Source: Pantoea wallisii
GTDB taxonomy: Bacteria; Pseudomonadota; Gammaproteobacteria; Enterobacterales; Enterobacteriaceae
Assembly (NCBI RefSeq): GCF_002095485.1
Contig: NZ_MLFS01000022.1
Coordinates: forward strand, 1 to 61,947
DNA length: 61,947 nt
Direction: 5' to 3'
Both the position numbers and the translations under genes were made by a program. Below are positions 1-10,165 of this stretch, one piece after another. The notes under the pieces were generated by a model. That model did no database searches. It had not been told where the DNA came from and saw nothing but the letters and a program-made list of their open reading frames with translations. The number at the start of each line of letters is the position of its first letter. Within the stretch, counting starts at the first letter, position 1.

Positions 1-94
1 CGCGCGAAGTATGACGGGCATGCTGGTCACACCCCCATCAAAGCATTACAATACGCGCCCTGCACTTCTCTGCTCAGAATCAATGGCTAGTTCA

Positions 95-1465
95 ATGACC
101 AAAAAACTGCATATTAAAACCTGGGGCTGTCAGATGAACGAGTACGATTCATCGAAGATGGCTGACCTACTGAACAGCACGCACGGCTATATCCTGACGG
201 AGGAAGCCGAAGACGCAGACGTTCTGTTGCTGAATACCTGCTCCATCCGCGAGAAGGCGCAGGAAAAAGTATTCAACCTGCTGGGTCGCTGGAAAAAGCT
301 GAAGGCGAAAAACCCGGAGTTGATCATTGGCGTGGGCGGCTGTGTGGCGTCTCAGGAGGGCGACAAACTCCGTCAGCGTGCGCAGTGCGTTGATATCGTA
401 TTTGGCCCGCAGACCCTGCACCGCTTGCCGGAGATGATCAACACGGTACGCGGCAGTAAGAGCCCGGTGGTAGATGTCAGCTTCCCGGAGATTGAAAAAT
501 TTGATCGTCTGCCCGAGCCGCGGGCTGATGGCCCGACTGCTTTCGTCTCTATCATGGAAGGCTGCAACAAATACTGTACGTTTTGCGTGGTGCCTTATAC
601 GCGTGGCGAAGAGGTCAGCCGTCCGTGTGACGACATTCTGCTGGAGATCGCGCAGCTGGCTGCACAGGGCGTGCGCGAAGTGAACCTGCTGGGTCAGAAC
701 GTAAATGCCTATCGCGGCGCAACGTTTGATGACCAGATTTGCACGTTTGCTGAACTGCTGCGTCTGGTGGCGGCGATCGATGGTATTGATCGTATTCGCT
801 TCACTACCAGCCATCCGATTGAATTTACGGATGACATCATTGATGTTTATCGCGATACACCGGAGCTGGTGAGCTTCCTGCATCTGCCGGTGCAGAGCGG
901 CGCAGACCGCGTGCTGACGCTGATGAAGCGTGCCCATACCGCGCTGGAGTATAAGGCGATTATCCGCAAACTGCTGGCGGCGCGCCCGACAATCCAGATC
1001 AGTTCAGACTTCATCATCGGGTTCCCGGGCGAAACCCAGCAGGATTTCGAACAGACAATGAAGCTTGTCGGTGAAGTGAACTTCGACACCAGCTTCAGCT
1101 TTATCTACTCTGCCCGCCCGGGTACGCCGGCCGCTGACCTGCCCGACGATGTGTCGGAAGAGGAGAAGAAGCAGCGCCTCTATATCCTGCAGGATCGCAT
1201 CAACCAGCAGGCGATGGCATGGAGCCGGCGGATGCTGGGCACCGTGCAGCGCATTCTGGTGGAGGGTACCTCACGCAGAAACGTTATGGAGCTGACCGGC
1301 CGCACCGAAAACAACCGTGTGGTGAATTTTGAAGGCGCCATGAGCATGATCGGTAAATTTGTTGATGTGGAAATTGTTGACGTCTATACCAACTCACTGC
1401 GCGGCGTGGTGGTGCGCACGGAGGATGAGATGGGCCTGCGTGTGGCAGAGAGCCGGCCTCGGTGA
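95..1465 (+). CDS. miaB: tRNA-2-methylthio-N6-dimethylallyladenosine synthase, 3' end frameshifted
   Basis: Radical-SAM methylthiotransferase that converts i6A37 to ms2i6A37 in tRNAs reading UNN codons. Visible features: N-terminal cluster cysteines at residues 12, 49 and 83, the radical-SAM motif CNKYCTFC at 157-164, and a C-terminal TRAM region. I chose the ATG at 95 because the protein then begins [15 protein letters not shown] as in E. coli; an upstream in-frame ATG at 83 is possible. The frame stops at 1465 after VAESRPR. The expected ending (SVIARTRKE... to VFQP) continues in the next frame to a TGA at 1516-1518. Adding one C at 1453-1454 restores exactly 474 residues, the usual family length. 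As written, about 18 C-terminal residues are replaced. Confidence 0.95.
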   Translation: MTKKLHIKTWGCQMNEYDSSKMADLLNSTHGYILTEEAEDADVLLLNTCSIREKAQEKVFNLLGRWKKLKAKNPELIIGVGGCVASQEGDKLRQRAQCVDIVFGPQTLHRLPEMINTVRGSKSPVVDVSFPEIEKFDRLPEPRADGPTAFVSIMEGCNKYCTFCVVPYTRGEEVSRPCDDILLEIAQLAAQGVREVNLLGQNVNAYRGATFDDQICTFAELLRLVAAIDGIDRIRFTTSHPIEFTDDIIDVYRDTPELVSFLHLPVQSGADRVLTLMKRAHTALEYKAIIRKLLAARPTIQISSDFIIGFPGETQQDFEQTMKLVGEVNFDTSFSFIYSARPGTPAADLPDDVSEEEKKQRLYILQDRINQQAMAWSRRMLGTVQRILVEGTSRRNVMELTGRTENNRVVNFEGAMSMIGKFVDVEIVDVYTNSLRGVVVRTEDEMGLRVAESRPR

Positions 1466-1533
1466 TTGCGCGTACGCGCAAAGAGGATGAGATCGGCGTA
1501 GGCGTGTTCCAGCCTTGAGACCGCGATTATTGA

Positions 1534-1563
1534 GCGACAGCGCACAGTGCGCTGTCGCCTGTT
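1534..1563 (+). terminator. Hairpin downstream of miaB
   Basis: Perfect 12-bp inverted repeat GCGACAGCGCAC / GTGCGCTGTCGC separated by one base, followed by a short T-rich stretch (CTGTTT). It lies just after the restored miaB stop, so it probably ends the miaB transcript. The T-run is weak. Confidence 0.6.
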
Positions 1564-1616
1564 TCACCCCGCAGCGCTTGCTTTCCGCAATCGTCGCCCA
1601 AATATCACTTCTGAAG

Positions 1617-1639
1617 CTTGCGCCCGGGCGCTACCCCAT
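1617..1639 (+). promoter_or_regulatory. Candidate sigma-32 (heat-shock) promoter of ybeZ-ybeY-ybeX-lnt
   Basis: A -35-like CTTGCGC and a -10 CCCCATAAA lie about 10-11 bp apart, resembling the RpoH consensus CTTGAAA / CCCCATNT. They are about 90 bp before ybeZ. The ybeZYX-lnt genes form a heat-shock operon in E. coli, which supports the call. It is based on pattern and context only. Confidence 0.5.
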
Positions 1640-1725
1640 AAATAATTCCGTAATGATGCCACAGCGAACTGACGCAGCATCTGACACACCTTTTCAACTG
1701 GCCCTGAGTGACCCAAAGGAATCAT

Positions 1726-2799
1726 TTGAATATCGAAACTCGTGAAATCGCCCTTGAACCGGCAGATAACCGCCGCCTGATGAGCTTGTGCGGTCCGTTT
1801 GATGACAACATAAAACAGCTGGAGCGCCGGCTGGGTATTGAAATCAACCGTCGTGACAACCTGTTTAAACTGGTTGGCCGTACGCTGAGCGTTGAGGCTG
1901 CTGCGACAATCCTGCGCGATCTGTACGTTGATACCGCACCGGTACGCGGGCAGATCCCGGATATTGAACCGGATCAGATTCACCTGGCGATCAAAGAGAG
2001 CCGCGTGCTGGAGCAAACGGCTGACAGCGTGCCGGAGTACGGTAAAGCGGTCAACATCAAGACCAAACGCGGCGTGATTAAACCGCGTACGCCAAATCAG
2101 GCCCAGTACATCGCCAACATCCTTGATCACGACATTACTTTTGGTATCGGCCCGGCGGGTACAGGTAAAACCTATCTGGCGGTAGCGGCTGCGGTCGATG
2201 CACTGGAGCGCCAGGAGATTCGCCGTATTCTGCTGACGCGCCCGGCCGTGGAAGCGGGTGAGAAGCTGGGCTTCCTGCCTGGCGATCTCAGCCAGAAAGT
2301 GGATCCTTACCTGCGCCCGCTGTATGACGCGTTGTTTGAGATGCTGGGCTTTGAGCGCGTAGAGAAGCTGATGGAGCGTAACGTGATTGAGGTTGCGCCG
2401 CTGGCCTACATGCGCGGACGTACCTTAAACGATGCGTTTGTCATTCTCGATGAGAGCCAGAACACCACCATCGAACAGATGAAAATGTTCCTGACGCGTA
2501 TTGGCTTCAACTCGAAAGCGGTGATTACCGGTGACGTCACGCAGATAGATCTGCCGCGCAGCACCAAATCTGGTCTGCGCCACGCCATTGAAGTACTGGC
2601 GAACGTGGAGGAGATCAGCTTTAACTTTTTCCATAGCGAGGACGTGGTGCGTCATCCGGTTGTCGCCCGCATCGTCAATGCTTATGAAGCCTGGGAAGAA
2701 GCCGATCAGAAACGCCGCGATACGCTGGCAGAAGAGCGTAAGCGCGATGCGCTGGCGGCACAGCTTGCCAGCCAGCCTGCGCCGCAGGAGCCAACATGA
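1726..2799 (+). CDS. ybeZ: PhoH-like ATPase YbeZ
   Basis: PhoH-family P-loop ATPase that acts with the RNase YbeY in 16S rRNA maturation and ribosome quality control under heat stress. The Walker A motif GPAGTGKT is at residues 142-149 and the Walker B/DEAD-like ILDESQNTT near 245. I chose the TTG at 1726 because AAAGGA sits six bases upstream and the protein then begins with the family's NI(E/D)TREI; a GTG at 1708 is in frame but lacks such a site. The product is 357 residues, slightly longer than the E. coli protein because of its C-terminal tail. Its stop overlaps the ybeY start by four bases (ATGA), implying coupled translation. Confidence 0.95.
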   Translation: MNIETREIALEPADNRRLMSLCGPFDDNIKQLERRLGIEINRRDNLFKLVGRTLSVEAAATILRDLYVDTAPVRGQIPDIEPDQIHLAIKESRVLEQTADSVPEYGKAVNIKTKRGVIKPRTPNQAQYIANILDHDITFGIGPAGTGKTYLAVAAAVDALERQEIRRILLTRPAVEAGEKLGFLPGDLSQKVDPYLRPLYDALFEMLGFERVEKLMERNVIEVAPLAYMRGRTLNDAFVILDESQNTTIEQMKMFLTRIGFNSKAVITGDVTQIDLPRSTKSGLRHAIEVLANVEEISFNFFHSEDVVRHPVVARIVNAYEAWEEADQKRRDTLAEERKRDALAAQLASQPAPQEPT

Positions 2800-3269
2800 G
2801 TGCGGTGATTTTAGATTTACAGCTGGCCTGTGCCGATGAAACCGGCCTGCCAGCTGAAGCAGCCTTCCGTCGCTGGCTGGAAGCGGCCGTCACGCCGTTC
2901 CAGCCGGAGAGTGAAGTCACGATTCGCCTGGTGGATGAAGCTGAGAGTCATGAGCTTAATCTGACTTATCGCGGTAAAGATAAGCCAACCAATGTGCTGT
3001 CATTCCCGTTTGAAGCCCCGCCGGGGATTGAACTGCCGCTGTTAGGTGACCTGATCATCTGCCGCCAGGTTGTGGAGCAAGAGGCGGTGGAACAGGGCAA
3101 AACCACTGAGGCACATTGGGCGCACATGGTGGTACACGGCACGCTGCATCTGCTGGGTTACGACCATATTGAAGATGATGAAGCCGAAGAGATGGAAGCG
3201 CTGGAGACCGAGATAATGCTTGCTCTTGGGTATCCTGATCCGTACATTTCGGAAAAAGAAGACACCTGA
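2796..3269 (+). CDS. ybeY: Endoribonuclease YbeY (16S rRNA 3'-end maturation)
   Basis: Single-strand-specific metallo-endoribonuclease needed for 16S rRNA 3' maturation and 70S ribosome quality control. The zinc-binding signature [11 protein letters not shown] places His114, His118 and His124 at the E. coli positions. The length of 157 residues is typical. It overlaps ybeZ by four bases and lies in the ybeZ-ybeY-ybeX-lnt operon, so co-expression with its YbeZ partner is expected. Confidence 0.97.
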   Translation: MSAVILDLQLACADETGLPAEAAFRRWLEAAVTPFQPESEVTIRLVDEAESHELNLTYRGKDKPTNVLSFPFEAPPGIELPLLGDLIICRQVVEQEAVEQGKTTEAHWAHMVVHGTLHLLGYDHIEDDEAEEMEALETEIMLALGYPDPYISEKEDT

Positions 3270-3351
3270 GCCCGGTGCTCAGAACCCTATGCTGCTGGCG
3301 AGGATGCCAGCAGTTTTCTTTCCTCTAATGAGAGAACTAAATAAAAACGCC

Positions 3352-4233
3352 ATGAGCGACGACCATTCGCAAAATAACGACGCCCCCAGTAGTAAAAAGG
3401 GCTTTTTCTCCCTGCTTATCAACCAGCTTTTCCACGGTGAGCCAAAAAACCGTGACGAGTTACTGGGATTGATCCGCGATTCTGAGCAGAAAGAGCTGAT
3501 CGACGAAGATACCCGCGACATGCTGGAAGGGGTACTGGATATCGCCGAGCAGCGCGTACGCGACATTATGATCCCGCGCTCGCAGATGATTACCCTGAAA
3601 CGTAACCAGAGCCTCGAAGAGTGCCTGGCGGTAATTATCGAATCCGCCCATTCACGCTTTCCGGTGATTAGCGAAGACAAAGACCACGTTGAAGGCATTT
3701 TGATGGCGAAGGATTTGCTGCCCTTTATGAGCAGCAGTGCAGAGCCGTTCAGCATGGAGAAAGTGTTACGTCCGGCGGTGGTCGTGCCGGAGAGCAAGCG
3801 TGTCGATCGCATGCTCAAAGAGTTCCGTTCTCAACGTTATCATATGGCGATTGTCATTGATGAGTTCGGCGGTGTTTCTGGTCTGGTCACAATTGAAGAT
3901 ATTCTTGAACTGATCGTCGGTGAAATCGAGGATGAGTATGACGACGAAGAAGATCGTGATATTCGCCAGCTCAACCGCCACACCTATACCGTGCGTGCGC
4001 TGACGCCCATTGAGGACTTCAACGAGGTGTTCGGTACAGGCTTCAGTGACGATGAGGTCGATACCATTGGCGGCCTTGTGATGCAGGGATTCGGCCACCT
4101 CCCGGCACGCGGTGAAAGCATTGACATTGATGGTTACCAATTCAAAGTCGCGATGGCTGACAGCCGCCGTATTATCCAGGTGCATGTAAAAATTCCGGAA
4201 GACTCTCCGCAACCGCAACTGGAAGACGAATAA
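3352..4233 (+). CDS. ybeX: CBS/CorC-domain protein YbeX
   Basis: YbeX/CorC family protein of 293 residues: a paired CBS domain at roughly 70-185, then a CorC_HlyC transporter-associated domain at about 205-285. Classically linked to magnesium/cobalt efflux through CorA; recent work ties it to ribosome metabolism. I chose the ATG at 3352 (MSDDHSQNN) because it matches E. coli; an upstream GTG at 3220 would run through the end of ybeY. There are no membrane segments, so it is probably cytosolic. The gene is four bases from lnt. Confidence 0.93.
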   Translation: MSDDHSQNNDAPSSKKGFFSLLINQLFHGEPKNRDELLGLIRDSEQKELIDEDTRDMLEGVLDIAEQRVRDIMIPRSQMITLKRNQSLEECLAVIIESAHSRFPVISEDKDHVEGILMAKDLLPFMSSSAEPFSMEKVLRPAVVVPESKRVDRMLKEFRSQRYHMAIVIDEFGGVSGLVTIEDILELIVGEIEDEYDDEEDRDIRQLNRHTYTVRALTPIEDFNEVFGTGFSDDEVDTIGGLVMQGFGHLPARGESIDIDGYQFKVAMADSRRIIQVHVKIPEDSPQPQLEDE

Positions 4234-4237
4234 CTTT

Positions 4238-5764
4238 ATGGCATTGGCCTCTCTTTACTCGCAGCAGCGGGTTCGCCTGCTGCTGGCGTTAATAACGGGT
4301 GCCGTGGGCACCCTCTCTTTTTCACCTTATGATTTCTGGCCTGCCGCGATCGTCTCCCTGGCCGGTCTGCAGCTGCTGCTGCTGGATCGTCGCACGGCGC
4401 AGGCGGGCGCAATAGGGTTTAGCTGGGGCTTTGGCCTGTTCGGTAGCGGTATCAATTGGGTCTACGTTAGCATTGCCACCTTTGGTGGGATGCCGGGCCC
4501 GGTTAACGTCTTCCTTGTGGTGCTGCTGGCGGCTTATCTGGCGCTCTACCCCATGCTGTTTGCCCTGCTGCTTAGCCGCTTCTGGCCCCGTGCTACCTTG
4601 TGGCGCCTGGCACTGGCGGCGCCGGCACTGTGGCAAATCACCGAGTTTCTGCGTGGCTGGGTGCTCACCGGGTTTCCGTGGCTGCAGTTTGGCTACAGCC
4701 AAATCGACGGTCCGCTTAAGGGCCTTGCACCGCTGGCGGGTGTGGAAACCCTGACGTTCGTGCTGATGGTTACTGCCGGTTTGCTGGTACATGCCGGCTA
4801 CCACCGCTCATTGAAGAGTGGTATCGCCGCCGCTGCGCTGCTTTTACTGCCGTGGCCGCTGCGCATGGTGCAGTGGTATCAGCCCCTGCCCGCACGCAGC
4901 GTGGATGTTGCGATGGTACAGGGCAATATTCCGCAGTCGATGAAGTGGGATCCGCAACAGCTATTGAACACCCTGCGCGTCTACACCACCTACAGCCAGC
5001 CATTTATCGGTAAAGCACCGATCATCATCTGGCCGGAGTCTGCGATTACCGATCTGGAGAGTAACCAGCAGCCGTTCCTGCGTTCGCTGGATGCCGAGCT
5101 ACGCGCGCGCGGCAGCGCGCTGATTACCGGGATAGTGGATTCGCGTATAGAGCGTGATAACCGTTACCACGACTATAACTCGGTGATCGTGCTGGGTGGG
5201 GAGCAGCCTTACAGCTATCAGAGCCACAACCGCTATCAAAAAAATCATCTGGTGCCGTTTGGTGAGTTTGTGCCACTGGAAGATCTGCTGCGTCCGCTGG
5301 CGCCGTTCTTTGACCTGCCGATGTCCTCGTTTAGCCGCGGTGCCTATGTTCAGCCGCAGCTGAAGGTGGCCGGTTACGATCTCACCAGCGCGATCTGCTA
5401 TGAGATTGTGCTGGGTGAACAGGTACGCGCAAACTTCCGTCCGGACACCAATTTCCTGCTTACCGTCTCGAACGATGCCTGGTTCGGTCACTCGATTGGC
5501 CCATGGCAGCACTTCCAGATGGCGCGCATGCGCGCGCTGGAGCTGGGGCGTCCGCTGCTGCGTTCAACTAACAATGGCGTAACTGCGGTGGTCGATGCTA
5601 ACGGTGAGGTTGAAAAGGCGCTGCCGCAGTTCACCCGCGATGTACTCACTGCCAACGTCACGCCGACGCGCGGTGAAACACCCTATGCGCGCGCAGGCAT
5701 TTGGCCGGTCTGGCTATTGACGCTGCTGGCTATCGTACCGGCTATTTTACGCCGCCGCGCCTGA
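4238..5764 (+). CDS. lnt: Apolipoprotein N-acyltransferase
   Basis: Integral inner-membrane enzyme that N-acylates the diacylglyceryl-cysteine of lipoproteins, the last step before Lol sorting. Hydrophobic N-terminal segments (about residues 10-210) precede a periplasmic nitrilase-like domain with the catalytic triad at E267 (WPESA), K335 (QKNHL) and C387 (AICYE), the E. coli positions. The 508-residue length is normal. It is the last gene of the ybeZYX-lnt cluster and is followed by a clear terminator. Confidence 0.97.
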   Translation: MALASLYSQQRVRLLLALITGAVGTLSFSPYDFWPAAIVSLAGLQLLLLDRRTAQAGAIGFSWGFGLFGSGINWVYVSIATFGGMPGPVNVFLVVLLAAYLALYPMLFALLLSRFWPRATLWRLALAAPALWQITEFLRGWVLTGFPWLQFGYSQIDGPLKGLAPLAGVETLTFVLMVTAGLLVHAGYHRSLKSGIAAAALLLLPWPLRMVQWYQPLPARSVDVAMVQGNIPQSMKWDPQQLLNTLRVYTTYSQPFIGKAPIIIWPESAITDLESNQQPFLRSLDAELRARGSALITGIVDSRIERDNRYHDYNSVIVLGGEQPYSYQSHNRYQKNHLVPFGEFVPLEDLLRPLAPFFDLPMSSFSRGAYVQPQLKVAGYDLTSAICYEIVLGEQVRANFRPDTNFLLTVSNDAWFGHSIGPWQHFQMARMRALELGRPLLRSTNNGVTAVVDANGEVEKALPQFTRDVLTANVTPTRGETPYARAGIWPVWLLTLLAIVPAILRRRA

Positions 5765-5783
5765 TCATTCGTACAGTCTCTAC

Positions 5784-5810
5784 AAGGCGAGGCCCGCGCT
5801 TCGCCTTTTT
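5784..5810 (+). terminator. Rho-independent terminator after lnt
   Basis: A seven-base stem AAGGCGA / TCGCCTT with a 10-base loop runs directly into T residues ending at 5810, twenty bases after the lnt stop. Confidence 0.75.
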
Positions 5811-6065
5811 ATCCCCCCTTTTTCTGCTCTCTCCACCCGTGCTTGACCCGATGTTGTGCTGCGGTTTTTCTGACGGCCTGTATGCTGGCACGATCATTGC
5901 TATTTATTTCAGTGATTTTTAAGAGCATCGCGTTTTGTCAGCAGAGTGCCATGTTAACGCACTATTATCTGGCACCGCTGCGCACCGTAATCGCGCAGAG
6001 GCGTTTTTTTGCCTCTTATTGGTGCGGAGCGGCTCGCAAAAAACAAACTTTTTTGTTTCATTGCG
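5811..6065. other. Non-coding stretch upstream of gltI
   Basis: No convincing gene. It holds a CTGCGC / GCGCAG stem (around 5979-5998) and an overlapping AGAGGC / GCCTCT hairpin (5997-6016) containing a run of seven T. This could be a second terminator or the end of an unannotated short RNA. I saw no promoter good enough to claim an RNA gene. Confidence 0.3.
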
Positions 6066-6095
6066 TTAACAATTCGCTATGTTAATCACTATCCT
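6066..6095 (+). promoter_or_regulatory. Candidate sigma-70 promoter of gltIJKL
   Basis: TTAACA (6066-6071), 18 bp, then TATCCT (6090-6095). A start near 6102 gives a leader of about 100 bases containing the CA-rich element at 6140. Pattern match only. Confidence 0.4.
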
Positions 6096-6139
6096 GCGCG
6101 CAGTTGCGCTAAGGGATAATTAAAAAAGCAGCAGGAAAT

Positions 6140-6155
6140 ACACACAACATCACAA
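6140..6155 (+). promoter_or_regulatory. CA-rich GcvB-type target/enhancer element in the gltI leader
   Basis: The run ACACACAACATCACAA lies about 35-50 bases upstream of the gltI Shine-Dalgarno AAGGAG. In Salmonella and E. coli the sRNA GcvB uses a GU-rich seed to pair with such CA-rich tracts; in gltI the tract also enhances translation. The element is seen directly; the regulation is inferred from the gltI family. Confidence 0.6.
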
Positions 6156-6203
6156 TCTGCGCAGTTTATGTTCTGCGCAACATTCACACGAAGGAGTTGG
6201 AAC

Positions 6204-7097
6204 ATGCAGATACGCAAAGTGGCACTATCGCTTCTGCTGTTGGGTTCGGCAGCGGGCGCGGCCCAGGCGGAAGACCTCACCGGTACGCTAAAGAAAATTA
6301 ATGATAGCGGCGTTATCGTCGTCGGGCATCGTGAGTCATCAGTTCCCTTTTCTTACTATGACAACCAGCAGAAAGTCGTGGGCTACTCGCAGGACTACTC
6401 CAACGCCATCGTGGCGGCCATCAAGGCGAAGCTGAACAAGCCCGATCTGCAGGTTAAAATGCTGCCGATCACGTCACAGAACCGTATTCCGCTGCTGCAG
6501 AACGGCACCTACGATTTTGAGTGTGGTTCTACCACCAATAATCTGGAGCGCCAGAAGCAGGCGGCATTCTCTGATACTGTATTCATCATCGGTACGCGCC
6601 TATTGGTGAAGAAAGGCGGCGATATTAAGGGTTTCGACGATCTGAAAGGCAAAACCGTGGTCGTGACCTCTGGTACCACCTCTGAAGCACTGCTGCATAA
6701 GCTGAACGATGAGAAGAAGCTGGATTTGCGCATTATCAGCGCCAAAGATCACGGGGACTCATTCCGTACGCTGGAGACGGGTCGTGCTGTGGCCTTCATG
6801 ATGGATGATGCATTGCTGGCGGGCGAACGTGCAAAAGCGAAGAAGCCGGATAACTGGGATATCGTCGGTACGCCGCAATCGAAAGAGGCCTACGGCTGCA
6901 TGCTGCGTAAAGAAGATCCGCAGTTTAAACAGCTGATGGACGATACCATCGCCAAAGCGCAAACCTCAGGTGAAGCGACGAAATGGTTTGAGAAGTGGTT
7001 CAAACAGCCAATCCCACCAAAGAATCTTAACCTGAACTTCGAGCTCTCTTCGGATATGCAGGCGCTGTTTAAAGCCCCGAACGACAAAGCACTCTGA
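6204..7097 (+). CDS. gltI: Glutamate/aspartate ABC transporter periplasmic binding protein
   Basis: Solute-binding protein that captures L-glutamate and L-aspartate for the GltJKL importer. The Sec signal peptide covers residues 1-22 with cleavage after AQA. The mature part is a family-3 (SBP_bac_3) fold with the ligand-site stretch ECGSTTNN. The start at 6204 follows AAGGAG by seven bases. First gene of gltIJKL; a 162-bp gap with a terminator separates it from gltJ, which would let the binding protein be made in excess. Confidence 0.96.
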   Translation: MQIRKVALSLLLLGSAAGAAQAEDLTGTLKKINDSGVIVVGHRESSVPFSYYDNQQKVVGYSQDYSNAIVAAIKAKLNKPDLQVKMLPITSQNRIPLLQNGTYDFECGSTTNNLERQKQAAFSDTVFIIGTRLLVKKGGDIKGFDDLKGKTVVVTSGTTSEALLHKLNDEKKLDLRIISAKDHGDSFRTLETGRAVAFMMDDALLAGERAKAKKPDNWDIVGTPQSKEAYGCMLRKEDPQFKQLMDDTIAKAQTSGEATKWFEKWFKQPIPPKNLNLNFELSSDMQALFKAPNDKAL

Positions 7098-7246
7098 ATT
7101 AACAATGACAACAAGGGCAGTACTGCTGTCCTCTCGATTGCTGAACCCGCGGTGCGGACAGACAGACTGTAACGGGTCGTTCCCCCGAAGCAGCATACAA
7201 GACACCGCTCAACAATCTTATGGGTAGCCTGGCTACCCTATTTTTT
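7098..7246 (+). ncRNA. sroC: SroC-like sRNA in the gltI-gltJ gap
   Basis: In E. coli and Salmonella the gltI 3' UTR/gltI-gltJ spacer is processed into SroC, a roughly 150-nt RNA that sponges GcvB. Here the same spacer is 162 bp and ends in a hairpin plus T-run at 7222-7246, the required architecture. The call rests on position, size and terminator; I could not verify sequence conservation. Confidence 0.5.
7222..7246 (+). terminator. Intercistronic terminator/attenuator between gltI and gltJ
   Basis: GGGTAGCC / GGCTACCC inverted repeat around one central T (so a practical loop of 3-5 bases), then TATTTTTT. It lies 14 bases before gltJ, so gltJKL expression must depend on read-through. Confidence 0.75.
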
Positions 7247-7259
7247 ACCGGAGCTCGTT

Positions 7260-8000
7260 ATGGGTATCGATTGGAACTGGGGCATTTTTTTAGAGCAGGC
7301 CCCGTTCGGCAATACGACTTACCTCGGCTGGCTGTGGTCCGGATTTCAGGTGACCGTTGCGGTCTCCTGCTGTGCCTGGATTATCGCCTTCCTGGTAGGT
7401 TCCTTCTTCGGCATTCTGCGTACCGTGCCCAATCGCTGGCTTTCAACCATCGGCACCTGCTACGTAGAGCTGTTTCGTAATATTCCGCTGATTGTGCAGT
7501 TCTTCTTCTGGTATCTGGTGGCACCGGAGCTGGTAGGTGAAAATCTTGGCATGTGGTTTAAGGCGGAGCTGGACCCGAACGTCCAGTTTTTCCTGTCATC
7601 GACCATCTGCCTTGGTCTGTTCACCGCGGCCCGCGTGTGCGAACAGGTGCGCGCGGCCATTCAGTCGCTCCCTCGCGGCCAGAAGAGTGCCGGCCTGGCC
7701 ATGGGGCTGACGCTGCCGCAGACCTATCGCTACGTGCTGCTGCCAAATGCGTATCGGGTGATTGTGCCGCCGATGACCTCGGAGATGCTTAACCTGGTGA
7801 AAAACTCGGCTATCGCCTCCACCATCGGCCTGGTAGATCTGGCGGCGCAGGCGGGCAAACTGCTCGACTATTCCGCGCACGCGTATGAATCTTTTACCGC
7901 AATTACCCTGGCGTATGTCGGTATTAACCTGGTTATCATGCTAATTATGAGTCTGATAGAGCGCAAAATTCGCCTGCCCGGCAACATGGGAGGTAAATAA
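7260..8000 (+). CDS. gltJ: Glutamate/aspartate ABC transporter permease GltJ
   Basis: Inner-membrane permease of the HisMQ/GlnP type, 246 residues with about five hydrophobic segments. The EAA loop is recognisable around residues 135-155 ([17 protein letters not shown]). It pairs with GltK and the ATPase GltL. The stop overlaps the gltK start by one base (TAATG). Confidence 0.96.
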   Translation: MGIDWNWGIFLEQAPFGNTTYLGWLWSGFQVTVAVSCCAWIIAFLVGSFFGILRTVPNRWLSTIGTCYVELFRNIPLIVQFFFWYLVAPELVGENLGMWFKAELDPNVQFFLSSTICLGLFTAARVCEQVRAAIQSLPRGQKSAGLAMGLTLPQTYRYVLLPNAYRVIVPPMTSEMLNLVKNSAIASTIGLVDLAAQAGKLLDYSAHAYESFTAITLAYVGINLVIMLIMSLIERKIRLPGNMGGK

Positions 8001-8677
8001 TGTACGAGTTTGACTGGAGTTCCATTGCGCCCAGCCTGCCCTATCTGCTCAACGGGATGGCCGTAACGCTAAAGATCACCGCGGTTGCCGTGGTATTCGG
8101 CATTATCTGGGGCACCATCCTGGCCGTAATGCGACTCTCACCGCTGGCGCCTGTCCGCTGGTTTGCCAAATTGTATGTCAATCTGTTCCGCTCTGTACCG
8201 TTAGTGATGGTGCTGCTGTGGTTCTATCTGGTGGTGCCGAGCCTGCTGCAGCAGGTGCTGGGACTGTCGCCGAAAACCGATATCCGTCTGATTTCGGCGA
8301 TGGTGGCGTTCGCGCTGTTTGAAGCGGCCTACTACTCCGAGATTATCCGTGCCGGTATTCAGAGCATTTCGCGCGGTCAGTCTAACGCAGCGCTGGCGCT
8401 GGGGATGACGCAGTGGCAATCGATGAAGCTGATTATCCTGCCGCAGGCGTTTCGCGCCATGGTGCCGCTGCTGTTAACGCAGGGGATTGTTCTGTTCCAG
8501 GATACATCGCTGGTGTATGTCCTGAGCCTGGCTGACTTCTTCCGTACCGCTTCCACTATCGGCGAGCGTGACGGTACGCAGGTTGAAATGATTCTGTTTG
8601 CCGGTCTGGTCTACTTTGTGATCAGCCTGAGCGCTTCGCTGTTGGTTAGCTATCTTAAAAGAAAAAGGACGGTTTAA
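8000..8677 (+). CDS. gltK: Glutamate/aspartate ABC transporter permease GltK
   Basis: Second permease subunit, 225 residues, with several membrane spans and an EAA-loop region ([17 protein letters not shown], about residues 121-137). Its start overlaps the gltJ stop and its stop abuts the gltL ATG, so the three genes are translated as a unit. Confidence 0.96.
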   Translation: MYEFDWSSIAPSLPYLLNGMAVTLKITAVAVVFGIIWGTILAVMRLSPLAPVRWFAKLYVNLFRSVPLVMVLLWFYLVVPSLLQQVLGLSPKTDIRLISAMVAFALFEAAYYSEIIRAGIQSISRGQSNAALALGMTQWQSMKLIILPQAFRAMVPLLLTQGIVLFQDTSLVYVLSLADFFRTASTIGERDGTQVEMILFAGLVYFVISLSASLLVSYLKRKRTV

Positions 8678-9403
8678 ATGATTAGCCTGAAAAATGTTTC
8701 TAAGTGGTATGGGCACTTTCAGGTGCTGACCGACTGCTCCACCGAGGTAAAAAAGGGTGAAGTGGTCGTGGTCTGCGGTCCGTCCGGCTCGGGCAAATCG
8801 ACGCTTATCAAAACCGTTAACGGTCTTGAACCGGTGCAACAGGGCAGCATCATGGTGAACGGTACCGAAGTGAACAACAAGAAGACCAACCTTGCGCAGT
8901 TACGCAGCAAGGTGGGCATGGTGTTCCAGCATTTCGAGCTGTTTCCCCACCTCAGCATCATTGATAACCTGGTGCTGGCGCAGGTGAAAGTGCTGAAGCG
9001 GGATAAATCTGCGGCGCGGGATAAAGGTTTGGCGCTGCTGAAGCGCGTGGGCCTGAGCGCCCATGCAGAGAAGTTCCCGGGCCAGCTCTCCGGCGGTCAG
9101 CAGCAGCGTGTCGCCATTGCCCGTGCGTTATGCATGGATCCGATTGCCATGCTGTTTGACGAACCGACCTCTGCGCTCGACCCGGAGATGATCAACGAAG
9201 TGCTGGATGTCATGGTGGAGTTAGCCAATGAAGGCATGACCATGATGGTGGTCACGCACGAGATGGGCTTTGCGCGTAAAGTGGCGAACCGCGTGATTTT
9301 CATGGATGAGGGAAAGATTGTCGAAGACACGAACAAAGATGACTTCTTCAATAACCCGCAGTCCGACCGTGCTAAAGATTTCCTGGCGAAAATTTTACAC
9401 TGA
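8678..9403 (+). CDS. gltL: Glutamate/aspartate ABC transporter ATP-binding protein GltL
   Basis: ATPase of the polar amino-acid importer, 241 residues. It has Walker [10 protein letters not shown] (around 33-41), the ABC signature LSGGQQQR (around 137), Walker [13 protein letters not shown] and the switch histidine in VVTHEMG. It starts immediately after gltK (TAA ATG). Confidence 0.97.
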   Translation: MISLKNVSKWYGHFQVLTDCSTEVKKGEVVVVCGPSGSGKSTLIKTVNGLEPVQQGSIMVNGTEVNNKKTNLAQLRSKVGMVFQHFELFPHLSIIDNLVLAQVKVLKRDKSAARDKGLALLKRVGLSAHAEKFPGQLSGGQQQRVAIARALCMDPIAMLFDEPTSALDPEMINEVLDVMVELANEGMTMMVVTHEMGFARKVANRVIFMDEGKIVEDTNKDDFFNNPQSDRAKDFLAKILH

Positions 9404-9419
9404 TCAACCGCCTCAATCC

Positions 9420-9453
9420 GTAGCCAGGTGCGCGTCACTGCGCCCCTGGCTAC
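9420..9453. terminator. Hairpin between convergent gltL and ybeL
   Basis: GTAGCCAGG / CCTGGCTAC stem with a GC-rich interior, lying between two convergent genes. There is no T-run, so it may act as an mRNA 3' stabiliser rather than a strict terminator. Confidence 0.45.
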
Positions 9454-9459
9454 CCGGCG

Positions 9460-9942
9460 TCATGGCTCAAACGGCTGACGCTGGAAGTGATCGTGACCGC
9501 ACTCCGGGCAGCGCGTCAGGCTTTCGGGAGTGTAAATCGCACGGGTGAAGCCGCACTTCTCACACACCAGATTGCCCAGGCCAACCACCTCACCGCTTTG
9601 ATAGACGCCATGATGGCGCAGATCCTGAAACACTTCGCGCCACTCCAGCTGGCTCTTGTCGGTGATGTCAGCCAGCTCCTTCCAGATACTCTCGCGAATG
9701 ACGCGGAAAAAGACCGAATCAGCCGGCGCATCACTGGACTCCTGGTAGCTCAGCGCAAACTCATGCAAATCACGCCGCACGGCCCGCATTACCTCGTTGA
9801 CTTCGGCCGGGGTCAGCGTCTGCCTGGCCAGCAGATCCTGGCGCGCTTCCGCGACCAGCGCGTCAACATCGCGCTCGCCGCGCTCCAGCCGCTGGGTTAA
9901 TGCGGCTACCGTTGCACGATACTCCTGCGCCACGTTATTCAT
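9460..9942 (-). CDS. ybeL: YbeL zinc-ribbon protein (DUF1451)
   Basis: Conserved enterobacterial protein of 160 residues with unknown biochemical role. The N-terminal half is helical and charged. The C-terminus carries a zinc ribbon CEKC...CPEC (about residues 129-149), then a conserved end QRQPFEP. Size and ending match E. coli YbeL. It is transcribed divergently from leuS. Confidence 0.93.
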   Translation of the reverse strand: MNNVAQEYRATVAALTQRLERGERDVDALVAEARQDLLARQTLTPAEVNEVMRAVRRDLHEFALSYQESSDAPADSVFFRVIRESIWKELADITDKSQLEWREVFQDLRHHGVYQSGEVVGLGNLVCEKCGFTRAIYTPESLTRCPECGHDHFQRQPFEP

Positions 9943-10083
9943 TTTATTCTCCTTTTCGCTGGGGTGCTGTGAGTAAGTTTAGCCGCTTTGTCATATTTGC
10001 TGTGTGCACGGCGGAGGAAATCGTAAAAGGGTGAAAGCGGCGGCGCATTCCGCACAAATCACGCCGCCATTGGGCGTGAAATG

Positions 10084-10112
10084 TTGTTGCGGGGCGGGCT
10101 TATGGGTATGCT
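10084..10112 (+). promoter_or_regulatory. Candidate sigma-70 promoter of leuS
   Basis: TTGTTG (10084-10089), a 17-bp spacer, then TATGCT (10107-10112), about 50 bases before the leuS ATG. Spacing is ideal and both hexamers match four of six consensus positions. Confidence 0.5.
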
Positions 10113-10165
10113 ATGCGGATCGAAAAGTCTTTAAAATACGATTTCACAAAGGACCACAGGCAGCC

